DNA of 64,000 bases from Parabacteroides sp. An277 (lineage in GTDB: Bacteria; Bacteroidota; Bacteroidia; Bacteroidales; Tannerellaceae): positions 62,001-126,000 of the forward strand of contig NZ_NFJB01000001.1 of NCBI RefSeq assembly GCF_002159645.1, written 5' to 3'. The notes under the pieces were generated by a model that was not told the origin of the DNA, searched no databases, and was given only the letters and a program-made list of their open reading frames with translations. Both the position numbers and the translations under genes were made by a program. Numbering within the stretch: position 1 is the first letter of the stretch; each line of letters starts with the position of its first letter. Of this stretch, positions 8,752 to 18,313 are shown piece by piece.

Positions 8752-11025
8752 ATGAATACGAAAATAAAATCTATCTGTGCGATATGTGTCTCTGCACTTT
8801 GGCTGCTATCTTGTGCTCCGAATACGGGGACACAGGTGCAGACACTATCGCCTATTGAATATGTGAATCCCTATATTGGGAATATTAGTCATTTATTGGT
8901 GCCTACCTATCCTACGGTTCATTTGCCCAATAGCATGATGCGTGTTTATCCGGAGCGGGCAGATTTTACAGGAGACCGTTTAGGTGGTTTGCCGTTAATC
9001 GTCACGAGCCATCGAGGAAGTTCGGCCTTTAATCTCAGTCCTTATCAAGGTGAAGAGGGTAAACTACTTCCTGTCATGCCGTTGAGTTACGACCAAGAGC
9101 AACTGACGCCCTACCGTTACCAAGTCTATTTGGATGAGGAGAATGTGGAGGTTGATTTTGCTCCTTCCCGCCAAAGTGCTGTATATAGTTTGACTTTCGA
9201 AGATCAAGATGCGCCGGCTTATTTGGTATTTAATTCTCGCAAGGGGGAAATGCAGGTAGAAGGAAATGTCGTGAGCAGTTATCAATATATAGATGGCAAA
9301 ACGAGAGTTTATCTTTATGCTGAAATAGATAAAACGCCGGATAAAGCCGGTATGTTGGCAAACGGGGCAATCCAAGCGGCTCAGAAAGCTGAAGGGGAGA
9401 ATGCAGCCGTAGCATTGGCTTTCCCAGCTCAGGTAGGAGAAGTGGGGATTCGTTATGGTATCTCTTACATTGATGTGGAGCAGGCTAAAAAGAACCTCCA
9501 GCGCGAAATTGCGGCCTACGATGTGAACGTGGTTGCCAAAGCCGCCAAGGATGCCTGGAATCGAGCGTTAGGTAAGATTGTCGTGGAAGGCGGAAGCGAG
9601 GACGACAAGACAGTCTTTTATACTTCACTTTATCGTTGCTACGAACGTCCTATCTGCATCAGCGAGGATGGCCGTTATTACAGCGCGTATGATGGGAAAG
9701 TTCACGACGACGAAGGGCGTCCTTTTTACGTGGATGATTGGATTTGGGATACCTATCGCGCGACTCATCCGCTTCGTTCGATGATCGAAACCGAGTTGGA
9801 AGGCAATATCATCCAATCTTATCTTCTCATGGCCGAACAGATGGGTACGAATTGGATGCCTACTTTTCCCGAAATCACAGGTGATTCGCGCCGCATGAAT
9901 TCGAACCATGGCGTAGCAGCCGTCATCGATGCGTACCGCAAAGGCGTACGTGGTTTCGATTTGGAAAAAGCGTATGAGGCTTGCCGTGCGGGTATTGAAG
10001 AGAAGACCCTCATCCCTTGGTCGGCGAAACCGGCAGGTTGGCTGGACGATTTTTACAAAGAGCATGGTTACATCCCTGCGCTTCGTCCGGGCGAAAAAGA
10101 AACGGTTCCGAATGTTTCTATCTGGGAGAAACGTCAGCCCGTAGCTGTTACCTTGGGTACGGCCTACGACCAATGGTGTCTTAGCCAGATCGCACAAGAA
10201 TTGGGAAAAGCCGACGAGGCGGCCCATTACCTGAAGTGCTCTTATAATTACCGCAATTTATTTAATCCGGAGACGCATTTCTTCCATCCGAAAGATAAGG
10301 ACGGGAAGTTCATTACGCCGCTGGATTACCGTTACGATGGTGGCTTGGGTGCGCGGGATTATTACGACGAGAACAATGGGTATATCTATCGTTGGGACGT
10401 GCAGCATAATGTGGCCGATTTGATTGCCCTCATGGGGGGAAACGAAGCTTTTACTGCTGGGCTGGACTCGATGTTCAACACGCCGCTGGGCATGTCGAAA
10501 TGGCAATTCTATTCCTTTTTGCCTGACCATACGGGGAATGTCGGGATGTTCTCGATGGCCAACGAACCTTCGATGCACATTCCTTACTTGTATAATTATG
10601 CCGGCAAGCCTTGGATGACGCAGAAGCGTGTCCGTATGTTGCTCGACCAGTGGTTCCGCAACGATTTGATGGGCGTGCCGGGCGACGAGGATGGTGGTGG
10701 TTTGGCTTCCTTCGTGGTATTTAGCCAGATGGGATTCTATCCAGTGACGCCAGGTATGCCGTCGTATAATATTGGCAGCCCGGTTTTCTCGCACGTGAAG
10801 ATGACGTTGAGTAATGGCAAAGTGTTTGAAATCAAAGCAAATAATGCTTCCGACGAGAACAAATACATCCAGTCTGCCCGTCTGAATGGGAAGCCGCTCG
10901 ACCAGGTTTGGTTCACGCACGAAGATATCCAAAACGGAGGCGTGCTCGAGCTTGAGATGGGTCCTCGCGCCAACAAGACTTGGGGCGTGGCGGTTCCGCC
11001 TCCTTCAGCCGATCCGATGCCATAA
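8752..11025 (+). CDS. GH92 family glycosidase, lipoprotein
   Basis: 757 residues from the ATG at 8752 (MNTKIKS), chosen because it is preceded by AAGGAAG and begins a lipobox signal, LWLLSC, with the acylated Cys at about residue 21. It is a divergent GH92: DDWIWDTYRATHPL and GDEDGGGLASF replace the more usual GTGVWDTFR and GDEDNGQTSAW of its neighbour, so its linkage specificity probably differs. The closing PGMPSYNIGSPVF block is kept. It is likely anchored to the outer membrane while its neighbour is soluble, a division of labour common in Bacteroidetes mannoside loci. A strong terminator follows. Confidence 0.9.
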   Translation: MNTKIKSICAICVSALWLLSCAPNTGTQVQTLSPIEYVNPYIGNISHLLVPTYPTVHLPNSMMRVYPERADFTGDRLGGLPLIVTSHRGSSAFNLSPYQGEEGKLLPVMPLSYDQEQLTPYRYQVYLDEENVEVDFAPSRQSAVYSLTFEDQDAPAYLVFNSRKGEMQVEGNVVSSYQYIDGKTRVYLYAEIDKTPDKAGMLANGAIQAAQKAEGENAAVALAFPAQVGEVGIRYGISYIDVEQAKKNLQREIAAYDVNVVAKAAKDAWNRALGKIVVEGGSEDDKTVFYTSLYRCYERPICISEDGRYYSAYDGKVHDDEGRPFYVDDWIWDTYRATHPLRSMIETELEGNIIQSYLLMAEQMGTNWMPTFPEITGDSRRMNSNHGVAAVIDAYRKGVRGFDLEKAYEACRAGIEEKTLIPWSAKPAGWLDDFYKEHGYIPALRPGEKETVPNVSIWEKRQPVAVTLGTAYDQWCLSQIAQELGKADEAAHYLKCSYNYRNLFNPETHFFHPKDKDGKFITPLDYRYDGGLGARDYYDENNGYIYRWDVQHNVADLIALMGGNEAFTAGLDSMFNTPLGMSKWQFYSFLPDHTGNVGMFSMANEPSMHIPYLYNYAGKPWMTQKRVRMLLDQWFRNDLMGVPGDEDGGGLASFVVFSQMGFYPVTPGMPSYNIGSPVFSHVKMTLSNGKVFEIKANNASDENKYIQSARLNGKPLDQVWFTHEDIQNGGVLELEMGPRANKTWGVAVPPPSADPMP

Positions 11026-11045
11026 GCGTGTTGGTTTCTAATCCA

Positions 11046-11096
11046 GCCGGATATCCCTTCTCCTCTGCGCGAGGCAAGGGGTATCCGGTTTTCTTT
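11046..11096 (+). terminator. Rho-independent terminator after the GH92 pair
   Basis: CCGGATATCCCTT pairs with AAGGGGTATCCGG (ending 11088), followed by TTTTCTTTTG. Confidence 0.85.
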
Positions 11097-11192
11097 TGCT
11101 TTTCTGCTTAAAGAAAAGTCGTTATATACGAAGAAAAATGGTAGAAGCCGGTCGAAAAAGTCGAAAGATACGGGGAATTCTCTATCTTTAGG

Positions 11193-11266
11193 CTAAAGAT
11201 ATATATCTGCAGCTTAAAGATACATATCTGCAACCTAAAGATATGTATCTTTAACCTAAAGATAGA
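11193..11266. repeat. Tandem array, about 3.5 x 21 bp
   Basis: The word taaagata recurs at 11194, 11215, 11236 and 11257, exactly 21 bp apart. Most units contain a small palindrome of the agatayatatct type. It lies in the 360-bp gap between GH92 and GH20, which otherwise holds a terminator (11046-11096) and a probable -7 box TATCTTTG at 11361-11368 for GH20. Confidence 0.85.
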
Positions 11267-11384
11267 ACTTTCCTCGGAGGTATTTAACTTTTCCTTGGAG
11301 CTTAGGAAGTTTTCTTTGGATATATTGATTTATTTCGTAGGTAGATAGGCGGAAAAGTCGTATCTTTGTCAAAAACTTGAAAAT

Positions 11385-13052
11385 ATGATGAAAACTCGAT
11401 TACGTCAATTTGCCGGAGCGGCCTTTTTACTTGTCTTGACAGGCTGCTCGTCTCCCACCGTGGAAGTAGGAAACCTGAAAGTAATCCCTTTGCCGCAAGA
11501 GGTATTTCAGCCCATGACGGAAAAACCGTTTGTAATGAATGCGCGGACCGTGGTTTATTGCCAGCCAGACAATGAAGCCTTGGTGCGTACGGCGCATTTC
11601 GTAGTCTCGTATGTGAAAGAGCTGACGGGCATCGAGATGGAGGTCGTAGACAAGCGTCCTTCGTCGAATGTGATTGTCCTTTCGGTCTCGAATAATGCCA
11701 AAGGGAAAGATGCTTACCGGATGGACGTAGCCGAAAATAGAGTCCTGATAGAGGGCGGAAGCGAAGCGGGCGTGTTCTATGGTGTACAGACTTTATACAA
11801 GGCGCTGCCCATCGTGAAAGGGACGGAAAAGGTGGCCGCGCTGCCTGCCGGTTTGATAGACGACGCGCCCCGTTTCCCGTATCGCGGATTTATGATTGAC
11901 GTGGGCCGGCATTATTTCCCCGTCTCTTATTTGAAGGAGATGATCGACTTGATGGCGATGCACAACATCAATTATTTCCATTGGCATCTGACGGAAGACC
12001 AGGGTTGGCGTATCGAGATAAAGAAATACCCGAAGCTGACGGAAATTGGCTCTGTGCGCGATTCGACTCTCATCGACCCCGTTACGCGCGAGTACGACGG
12101 CGTTCCGCATAGTGGATTTTATACTCAAGACGAAGCACGGGAGATTGTGCGCTATGCAGCTGAACGCTTCATCACGGTGATACCGGAAATCGACATGCCG
12201 GGACACATGATGGCGGCGCTTGCTTCCTATCCAGAATTGGGGTGTACAGGTGGCCCTTATACGATACCAGGACGTTTTGGTGTCCACAAAGAGGTACTTT
12301 GCGCTGGTAATCCGAAAACCTTGCAGTTTGCGAAAGATGTGTTGGAGGAGATAATGGATATCTTCCCTTCTCCTTATATCCATATTGGCGGGGATGAGTG
12401 CCCGAAGAAGCGTTGGCGGGAATGCCCTAAGTGTCAGGCTAAAATCCGCGAGCTGGGTATAAAGGAGACACCCGAACATACGAAAGAGAACCAACTCCAG
12501 ACCTATTTCATGGGTGAAATCGAGAAGTTTGTGAACGAACATGGTCGGCAGATATTAGGATGGGACGAGATATTGGAAGGCGGATTGACTCCTAATGCGA
12601 CGGTGGTCTCCTGGCGAGGTACGGAAGGCGGCATCGCAGCTGCACGGCAACATCATCCGGTCATTATGGCTCCTATTCAATATCTCTATTTTAGCAATCC
12701 GCGGTGGAATAAGATACCGGGGGTAAATAGTGTGAAGCGAGTCTATTGTTTCGAGCCTGTTCCGAAAGAACTGACGCCGGATGAGCAGCAATTCGTGATA
12801 GGTGTGCAAGGATGTCTTTGGACGGAATGGACAAAAGATAGCCTCAAGATGGAATGGCAACTGTTGCCTCGCATGGCAGCCCTCTCAGAGATTCAATGGA
12901 CAGAGCCAGATAAAAAAGACTTCGAAAGCTTCAAGAAGCGTTTGCCGGCGATGTTGGAGAAGTATACCGTACGCGGGTATCATTACCGGGAAGATATCCA
13001 CGACACCACGATTGTAGAACTTCCAGTCGACTCGGTGCTGTATCATGATTGA
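11385..13052 (+). CDS. GH20 beta-N-acetylhexosaminidase, lipoprotein
   Basis: 555 residues. The N-terminus ends in a lipobox, VLTGC, at about residue 21. A GH20b-type domain (about 30-150) precedes the catalytic barrel, which starts at APRFPYRGFMIDVGRH and contains HWHLTEDQGWR and the catalytic Asp-Glu pair in HIGGDECPKK (near base 12391). The enzyme removes terminal GlcNAc or GalNAc from host glycans by substrate-assisted catalysis, in line with the mannosidases upstream. A TATCTTTG box at 11361-11368 lies 17 bases before the start. Its last eight bases overlap the next gene, so the two are translationally coupled. Confidence 0.93.
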   Translation: MMKTRLRQFAGAAFLLVLTGCSSPTVEVGNLKVIPLPQEVFQPMTEKPFVMNARTVVYCQPDNEALVRTAHFVVSYVKELTGIEMEVVDKRPSSNVIVLSVSNNAKGKDAYRMDVAENRVLIEGGSEAGVFYGVQTLYKALPIVKGTEKVAALPAGLIDDAPRFPYRGFMIDVGRHYFPVSYLKEMIDLMAMHNINYFHWHLTEDQGWRIEIKKYPKLTEIGSVRDSTLIDPVTREYDGVPHSGFYTQDEAREIVRYAAERFITVIPEIDMPGHMMAALASYPELGCTGGPYTIPGRFGVHKEVLCAGNPKTLQFAKDVLEEIMDIFPSPYIHIGGDECPKKRWRECPKCQAKIRELGIKETPEHTKENQLQTYFMGEIEKFVNEHGRQILGWDEILEGGLTPNATVVSWRGTEGGIAAARQHHPVIMAPIQYLYFSNPRWNKIPGVNSVKRVYCFEPVPKELTPDEQQFVIGVQGCLWTEWTKDSLKMEWQLLPRMAALSEIQWTEPDKKDFESFKKRLPAMLEKYTVRGYHYREDIHDTTIVELPVDSVLYHD

Positions 13053-14325
13053 AATAATAAAGTACATGTGGAGACAAATAGGAGCGGGGCTCCTCTTCAT
13101 GGCAGGCGGGTGGATCAGCTCGCCTGTCTTGGCACAAGAGCATCCGGTGGATTCGGTCGTGCATTCGCGGGACACGCTTCCCCAACAGACGTTGATGATA
13201 GACGGAAAGCCTATGACGGAGAAGCAAATGCGTCGTTACTATAAGCAAATGCGGAAGGATTCCATTCGTGCTACGAAGGATGTCTGGTGGTCTGTCTTGG
13301 GTGGTCCGTCTTATACGCCCGAAGCCTCGGTTGGAGTAGGCGGTGCAGTCTTGGCGAGTTTCCGTTTCCATAAGAACGATACCATTACGAAGCGTTCCTT
13401 TATCCCGGCAGGCGTTAATTTATCTTTGAACGGGACTATCGTGGTAGCAGGAGCCGGTACTCTTTTCTTTAAGGAAAATCATTTCCGTATTTATTTGAAT
13501 TATAGCTTCCGCAACGAACCCAGCCATTATTATGGCAAAGGTTACGAGACGATTGAACACGTCGAGCGTGGCGATTCGACCACCAAATACCATCGTACCT
13601 ATTTCCAATTCTATCCTCGCTTCGTTTGGGAAGTGAAACCTCATTTTTTTGCGGGAACGCTCCTCGACTTGAATTATACCAAGGCGATGGATATCAATCC
13701 GGTCATGGCAGCGGATGCTTATTTCAGGAAGTTTAAGTCCAAATATGTAAATGTTGGCATAGGCGGCCTGTTGCAATACGATACGCGCGACGATGTGGCG
13801 ACTCCTACTCGGGGGGTGCTTCTTAGCGCCATGGCGAAAGTGTATGGTAAATACTTAGGAGGGGCTTACAATTACGAAATGTTCGAGTTGGAATACCGTC
13901 AGTTCAAGAATGTGTTCCGTCCGCGAAGTACGTTGGCATGGGTGGCTCGCACGCAGATGAGTGTCGGAGACGTACCCTATTCGGAATTGCCCTCTTTTGG
14001 GTCGCCTTTCGACCTCCGTGGGTATTATATAGGCCAATATCGAGATAAGTCGATGGCGTATGCGATATTGGAATACCGCCACATGTTTGGTAGCCCGGCT
14101 CAATACCGTAGCGGGAATTTCTGGGCAAAGTGTGGATTTGTCGCTTGGGTCGGAACGGGTACCATTGGTAATGCTCCGCTTGTAGACTGGAATAAATGGA
14201 AGCTTAATTATGGAGTGGGTGTTCGTTTCCAAATCCAACCGGGGAAAAACTTCCGTCTTGATTTTGGTAAAGATCCTGACAACAAGGGAATCTCTTTTTA
14301 TATGAATATGACAGAGGCTTTCTGA
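13045..14325 (+). CDS. Outer-membrane beta-barrel protein, Omp85/D15 surface-antigen type
   Basis: 426 residues with a signal peptide (the inner ATG at 13066 gives the cleaner one, ending SSPVLAQ). No POTRA domains are visible; a 60-residue charged lead with repeated MRR/KQMRK is followed by about 340 residues of alternating beta-strands. A motif resembling the Omp85 loop, FDLRGYYIGQYRD, lies near residue 325, and the protein ends in the outer-membrane signature phenylalanine (MTEAF). Patatin-less, POTRA-less members of this family occur widely in Bacteroidetes and their role is unsettled. Overlap with the GH20 stop suggests co-translation. Confidence 0.75.
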   Translation: MIEIIKYMWRQIGAGLLFMAGGWISSPVLAQEHPVDSVVHSRDTLPQQTLMIDGKPMTEKQMRRYYKQMRKDSIRATKDVWWSVLGGPSYTPEASVGVGGAVLASFRFHKNDTITKRSFIPAGVNLSLNGTIVVAGAGTLFFKENHFRIYLNYSFRNEPSHYYGKGYETIEHVERGDSTTKYHRTYFQFYPRFVWEVKPHFFAGTLLDLNYTKAMDINPVMAADAYFRKFKSKYVNVGIGGLLQYDTRDDVATPTRGVLLSAMAKVYGKYLGGAYNYEMFELEYRQFKNVFRPRSTLAWVARTQMSVGDVPYSELPSFGSPFDLRGYYIGQYRDKSMAYAILEYRHMFGSPAQYRSGNFWAKCGFVAWVGTGTIGNAPLVDWNKWKLNYGVGVRFQIQPGKNFRLDFGKDPDNKGISFYMNMTEAF

Positions 14326-14500
14326 CGCGTGTCTGGGCTTCCTGAAGTCGTCAGATGCCTATGAAAGTCCCTCGTAGAGCTGCAGGGCGGTTTCGTACAT
14401 GAAAGCCGTGCGGCAGTTCCCGGTGTATTCAAGAAGTACCGGCAAGGCGAAAGAGACATGAAATGCCCCATCAAATAAGCTGGATTTATGAGATATTTCG

Positions 14501-14508
14501 TACCTTTG
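14501..14508 (+). promoter_or_regulatory. -7 box for proS
   Basis: TACCTTTG lies 53 bases before the proS ATG. No convincing -33 TTTG is found at the right distance. The rest of the 235-bp gap from 14326 shows nothing I can name. Confidence 0.5.
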
Positions 14509-14560
14509 CACCGCGAAAAAGGAATCTATTAGGAAATACATAAAATATAAACATATTACA

Positions 14561-16042
14561 ATGGCAAAAGAACTGAAAGAGCTTACCCCGAGGAGCGAGA
14601 ATTACTCCCAGTGGTATCAGGATTTAGTAATTAAAGCAGACCTCGCCGAGAACTCGGCTGTACGGGGTTGTATGGTGATTAAGCCTTACGGATATGCTAT
14701 CTGGGAGAAAATGCAGCACATTCTGGATAGTAAATTTAAGGAAACTGGTCATGTGAATGCCTATTTCCCGTTGCTCATCCCGAAGTCGTTTCTAAGCAAG
14801 GAGGCGGAGCATGTCGAGGGTTTTGCCAAAGAGTGTGCCGTGGTGACGCATTATCGCCTGAAAACGAATCACGACGGAACGGGCGTCGTAGTAGACCCTG
14901 AAGCGAAGCTGGAAGAGGAACTCATCATTCGTCCGACCTCGGAAACCATCATTTGGAATACCTACCGCAACTGGATTCACTCTTATCGTGATTTGCCCGT
15001 GCTGTGCAACCAGTGGGCGAACGTCATGCGTTGGGAAATGCGTACGCGCTTATTCCTTCGCACGGCTGAATTCCTTTGGCAAGAAGGCCACACGGCCCAC
15101 GCGACTCGCGAAGAAGCGGAAGAGGAAGCAAAGAAGATGCAGGGCGTGTATGCAGATTTTGCCGAGAAGTACATGGCTATGCCTGTTATACGCGGCGTGA
15201 AATCGGAAAGCGAACGCTTCGCAGGTGCGCTTGATACGTATACGATAGAGGCCATGATGCAGGATGGAAAAGCGCTCCAGGCGGGGACATCGCATTTCTT
15301 GGGGCAGAACTTCGGTAAGGCTTTCGACGTGACGTTTGTAGATAAGGATGGCAAGACGGATTATGCTTGGGCTACGTCGTGGGGAGTATCTACGCGTTTG
15401 ATTGGCGCTTTAATTATGTCTCATTCAGATGATAACGGACTTGTTCTTCCGCCCCACTTGGCACCGCTTCAGGTGGTGATTATTCCTATTTATAAGAGCA
15501 TGGAACAACTGAACGAGATTCGCGAACGGGTGAACGGCATCGTGGAGAATCTGAAGAAGAGAGGTGTTTCTGTGAAGTTTGACGATGCAGACAACCGCAA
15601 GCCGGGTTGGAAGTTTGCTAACTACGAGTTGAAGGGTGTGCCTGTTCGCCTTGCGATGGGAGGACGGGATATGGAGAACGGCACCATCGAAGTGATGCGT
15701 CGCGATACGTTGGAAAAGGAGACGGTTCCTGTGGAAGGCATCGAAGACCGCGTGCAAAATCTTCTCGAGGATATCCAAAATAATATTTTCCAGAAAGCGT
15801 TGAAGCGTCGCGAAGAACGTACTATTACCGTGGATTCGTACGACGAATTCAAGGAAAAAATCGAACAGGGTTATTTCATTATGGCTCATTGGGATGGTAC
15901 GCCAGAAACAGAAGAGCGCGTTAAGAATGAAACAAAGGCGACGATTCGATGTCTTCCGCTGGATGGAGATATGACGCCGGGCCGTTGCATGGTGACGGGC
16001 AAACCCTCGGCGCGCCGCGTCCTCTTTGCCCGTGCTTATTGA
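14561..16042 (+). CDS. proS: Prolyl-tRNA synthetase (short, eukaryote/archaea-like type)
   Basis: 493 residues, the size of the ProS type-3 lineage used by Bacteroidetes, without the INS editing domain of the long bacterial form. Class II motifs are present: RPTSETIIW, then [22 protein letters not shown] (motif 2 region, about 145-170), and a C-terminal anticodon-binding domain ([13 protein letters not shown] onwards). The protein ends in the aromatic RAY typical of this type, where the C-terminal residues fold back onto the catalytic domain. It charges tRNA-Pro in the cytoplasm. The gene is monocistronic, convergent with the ATPase gene across a repeat array. Confidence 0.97.
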   Translation: MAKELKELTPRSENYSQWYQDLVIKADLAENSAVRGCMVIKPYGYAIWEKMQHILDSKFKETGHVNAYFPLLIPKSFLSKEAEHVEGFAKECAVVTHYRLKTNHDGTGVVVDPEAKLEEELIIRPTSETIIWNTYRNWIHSYRDLPVLCNQWANVMRWEMRTRLFLRTAEFLWQEGHTAHATREEAEEEAKKMQGVYADFAEKYMAMPVIRGVKSESERFAGALDTYTIEAMMQDGKALQAGTSHFLGQNFGKAFDVTFVDKDGKTDYAWATSWGVSTRLIGALIMSHSDDNGLVLPPHLAPLQVVIIPIYKSMEQLNEIRERVNGIVENLKKRGVSVKFDDADNRKPGWKFANYELKGVPVRLAMGGRDMENGTIEVMRRDTLEKETVPVEGIEDRVQNLLEDIQNNIFQKALKRREERTITVDSYDEFKEKIEQGYFIMAHWDGTPETEERVKNETKATIRCLPLDGDMTPGRCMVTGKPSARRVLFARAY

Positions 16043-16133
16043 GAAACTGTATATAAATGAACCTGTTGTTTTAATAATTATTATATGAAAGGTCGCTGCC
16101 GTGAGGTGTCGACCTTTTCTTTTACGCGGAAAG

Positions 16134-16384
16134 TGGGGAAGGCGAAAAAATTTTTTCCAAGCTCGCCACGTCGTGGGGAAGGCAGAAAAATTTTTTCCAG
16201 GCTCGCCACGTCGTGGGGAAGGCAGAAAAATTTTTTCCAGGCTCGCCATGTCGTGGGGAAGGCAGAAAATTTTTTCTAGGTCCGCCACGTCGTGGGGAAG
16301 GCGAAAAATTTTTTTCCAGGTCCGCCACGTCGTGGGGAAGGCAGAAAAATTTTTTCCAGGTCCGCCACGTCGTGGGGAAGGCAT
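16134..16384. repeat. Tandem array, about 6 x 40 bp
   Basis: The word tcgtggggaaggc recurs at 16171, 16211, 16251, 16290, 16330 and 16370. Each unit has an A-tract/T-tract block (gaaaaattttttcc) followed by a GC-rich segment with cgccacgtcgtggg, so each unit is partly self-complementary. It occupies the gap between the convergent proS and ATPase genes and contributes nothing to either. Confidence 0.95.
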
Positions 16385-16385
16385 T

Positions 16386-17939
16386 TTAGGGCTTTTCTTC
16401 CATCCCAAGCGAGTGTTTGATGGCTCGGCGGATGACCTCGGCATCCTCTTTTCCCTCTTGCAGAATAGAGAGAATGAATTCAAGGTAATGTTCTTTGGAA
16501 CTGATGCCGCAGAGTCCGCACAACCGACTTTGTGGAAGTATTCCTTTTTGGTTGTAAACGCGGAGGATACTTTCATAATCTGCTGTGTCAATGTAGGATT
16601 GGAACGTTTGCTTGATATGACGGTAGATGGCGTCTGTTTGGATATGTTCGTGAATCTCTTCTACCCGTTCGCTCAGTTGCTCGAAGGAATGGATTTTGAC
16701 GTTGAGCGCCATCTCCAGTTTTTTCCTTACCTGATGCTTGGCATGAAGAATGACTTGTTCTTCCATGTCTTTAGCGAAGAGGCGGATAACGTTTTGCTTT
16801 ACGGTTGTGAATATCGCATCGGGTTTCTTCATGAGGCGGGCAGCTACGGTCTTAATAACCTCTTCAAGCAGGAGGAGGTTTTCCACCTCAGCCACGTTCG
16901 GAACATAGATATGCTGCTCGTGCAAGTAAGCAATTTCGGCCTCTGTCCTTCTGTCCCTATCCACGATGCCCATGCTTTCGAGCGTATGGAAATCCTTCAA
17001 ACTATTGAATGCTTTGGTGGTTTCGATGACTTTCTGGCAACCTCCCATGGGTTTTACCAAATAATCCGGAAAGACTTGCGAATAAAGTCGGTTGTCGATG
17101 CTGTTCGTTTCCGTCCCTTCGATGAAAAGGATAGGTTTCCGGCTACCTAGTATTTCCATATAAAGTTCTTCGGGCAGGTTGCGGTTGTTTTCAATCAGTT
17201 CATAATCCCATAACTGATGGTCTGCATCATACGAACGAATCCATAATCGTTTCGAGGCATGACGCGAGAGTGCAAAGTCGATGTCGTGCGTCAGGTAGAC
17301 GAACGAACAATCTGGTCGTAACTGTTCTATTCTATTCCAAAGCAAATTCTTGATAGAGGTATGGAGTAACGTCTCCGGCTCTTCCACGATAAGCAAAGCC
17401 TCTTGAGGTGCATAAAGGATAGCCCCGATTAGATAAAATACCAGTTTCTCGCTATCGCTCATACGCCCTGCGGTATAAGAATCGCCGGTTCGCGAGGCCG
17501 AAGTCAGTTCAATGAATCCAGATTTGCGTACGAGTCGGTTTTGCGGGAACATCTCTTCCCAAAGTGTTTGGATAAGGTCTATCTTGGTGATAGGCGGTGT
17601 CAAACCGGGTGTCTTCTTGCACGCCTCTTTATAATCTACGGCTGCTTCAAACTCTTCGTGTTGCAGGCGAAGGATTAGTCGTTCATAGGCTGTCATTCGA
17701 GGCAAAAGGAGTCGTTCTTGCAAAAGAGGTTGTTGTTGCATCCAATGCACATCCTCTGATGAATTCGACATGAAGAGCGCGTGAAGCCCTGAAATGTTTT
17801 GCGCCCGTTCCGGATAACGCTTTAATAAATCTCGGCCGAAAGAGCTCTTTCCTGCTCCATTCGTGCCGATGACCACCAATGTGCGCGTCTCTACCCGCAT
17901 TTGCGTCTGGTTGATATGAAGAGGCAATGTTATTTCCAT
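16386..17939 (-). CDS. AAA/ABC-type ATPase fused to a DUF4435 (TOPRIM-like) domain; PARIS/OLD-like defence candidate
   Basis: 517 residues from the ATG at 17939 (MEITLPLH). A longer reading to 18263 is rejected because it would translate the 21-bp array as YRRYL repeats. The N-terminal ATPase has Walker A GTNGAGKSS (about 32), an ABC-like signature region MSDSEKL, Walker B LLIVEEPE and a switch His in THDIDFA. The C-terminal half (from about 265) starts ILFIEGTETN and contains GIVDRD and EVENLL, the acidic pattern of the TOPRIM-like DUF4435 fold. In the PARIS anti-phage system AriA is such an ATPase and AriB a DUF4435 nuclease, and fused single-gene forms are known. That assignment is inference; an OLD-family nuclease is the alternative. 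It sits alone between proS and thrS. Confidence 0.7.
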   Translation of the reverse strand: MEITLPLHINQTQMRVETRTLVVIGTNGAGKSSFGRDLLKRYPERAQNISGLHALFMSNSSEDVHWMQQQPLLQERLLLPRMTAYERLILRLQHEEFEAAVDYKEACKKTPGLTPPITKIDLIQTLWEEMFPQNRLVRKSGFIELTSASRTGDSYTAGRMSDSEKLVFYLIGAILYAPQEALLIVEEPETLLHTSIKNLLWNRIEQLRPDCSFVYLTHDIDFALSRHASKRLWIRSYDADHQLWDYELIENNRNLPEELYMEILGSRKPILFIEGTETNSIDNRLYSQVFPDYLVKPMGGCQKVIETTKAFNSLKDFHTLESMGIVDRDRRTEAEIAYLHEQHIYVPNVAEVENLLLLEEVIKTVAARLMKKPDAIFTTVKQNVIRLFAKDMEEQVILHAKHQVRKKLEMALNVKIHSFEQLSERVEEIHEHIQTDAIYRHIKQTFQSYIDTADYESILRVYNQKGILPQSRLCGLCGISSKEHYLEFILSILQEGKEDAEVIRRAIKHSLGMEEKP

Positions 17940-18035
17940 ATTATTATACATTATATTATATATTCCTTTTGTGCCCAGATAAACTCCGGAAGCTCCTATG
18001 AATACTTTCATTCCTAAGCAGTAATTCTTCACGTA

Positions 18036-18113
18036 TCGACGATGCATGTACAAATATCGTCGATGTTTGTGTAAATATCGACGATACGTGTACAAATATC
18101 GACGATATTTATA
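18036..18113. repeat. Tandem array, 4 x 21 bp
   Basis: Units based on aaatatcgacgatacgtgtac have their tcg at 18036, 18057, 18078 and 18099, exactly 21 bp apart. The core tatcgacgata is palindromic. The array lies between the divergent ATPase gene and thrS, upstream of both, so it could sit near either promoter. Confidence 0.9.
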
Positions 18114-18253
18114 GAATTGCTGCCTGGAAAAGAAAGTTTTCTTCGGATCTATTTTACTTTTCGTCCGGGCTTTTTTCTTTTCCGCAGGGCAAGTTATCAA
18201 GAATATTTGGAATGTGCAAGCGCAAATTCTTTGCAATCTTTTCCATTTAAATG

Positions 18254-18284
18254 TTTTATACATTCAAAAAAGGTATTAACTTTG
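18254..18284 (+). promoter_or_regulatory. Probable promoter of the thrS-infC-rpmI-rplT operon
   Basis: TTTT at 18254-18257, 19 nt, then TAACTTTG at 18277-18284. The -33 element is one base off consensus. The thrS ATG is 30 bases downstream, leaving little room for an attenuator. Confidence 0.55.
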
Positions 18285-18313
18285 TGCGCTGAATTAAAAA
18301 GAATGAACAGATT

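Noticed and set aside
14359-14541. Minus-strand 60-codon frame between the barrel gene and proS
   Set aside because: The sequence looks somewhat protein-like (FALPVLLEYTGNCRTAFMYE), but it starts inside the proS leader, has no ribosome site and no family I recognise; at most a gene remnant.
17940-18263. N-terminal extension of the ATPase-DUF4435 gene
   Set aside because: It would translate the 21-bp array as YRRYL repeats and lacks a ribosome site; the ATG at 17939 is a better start.
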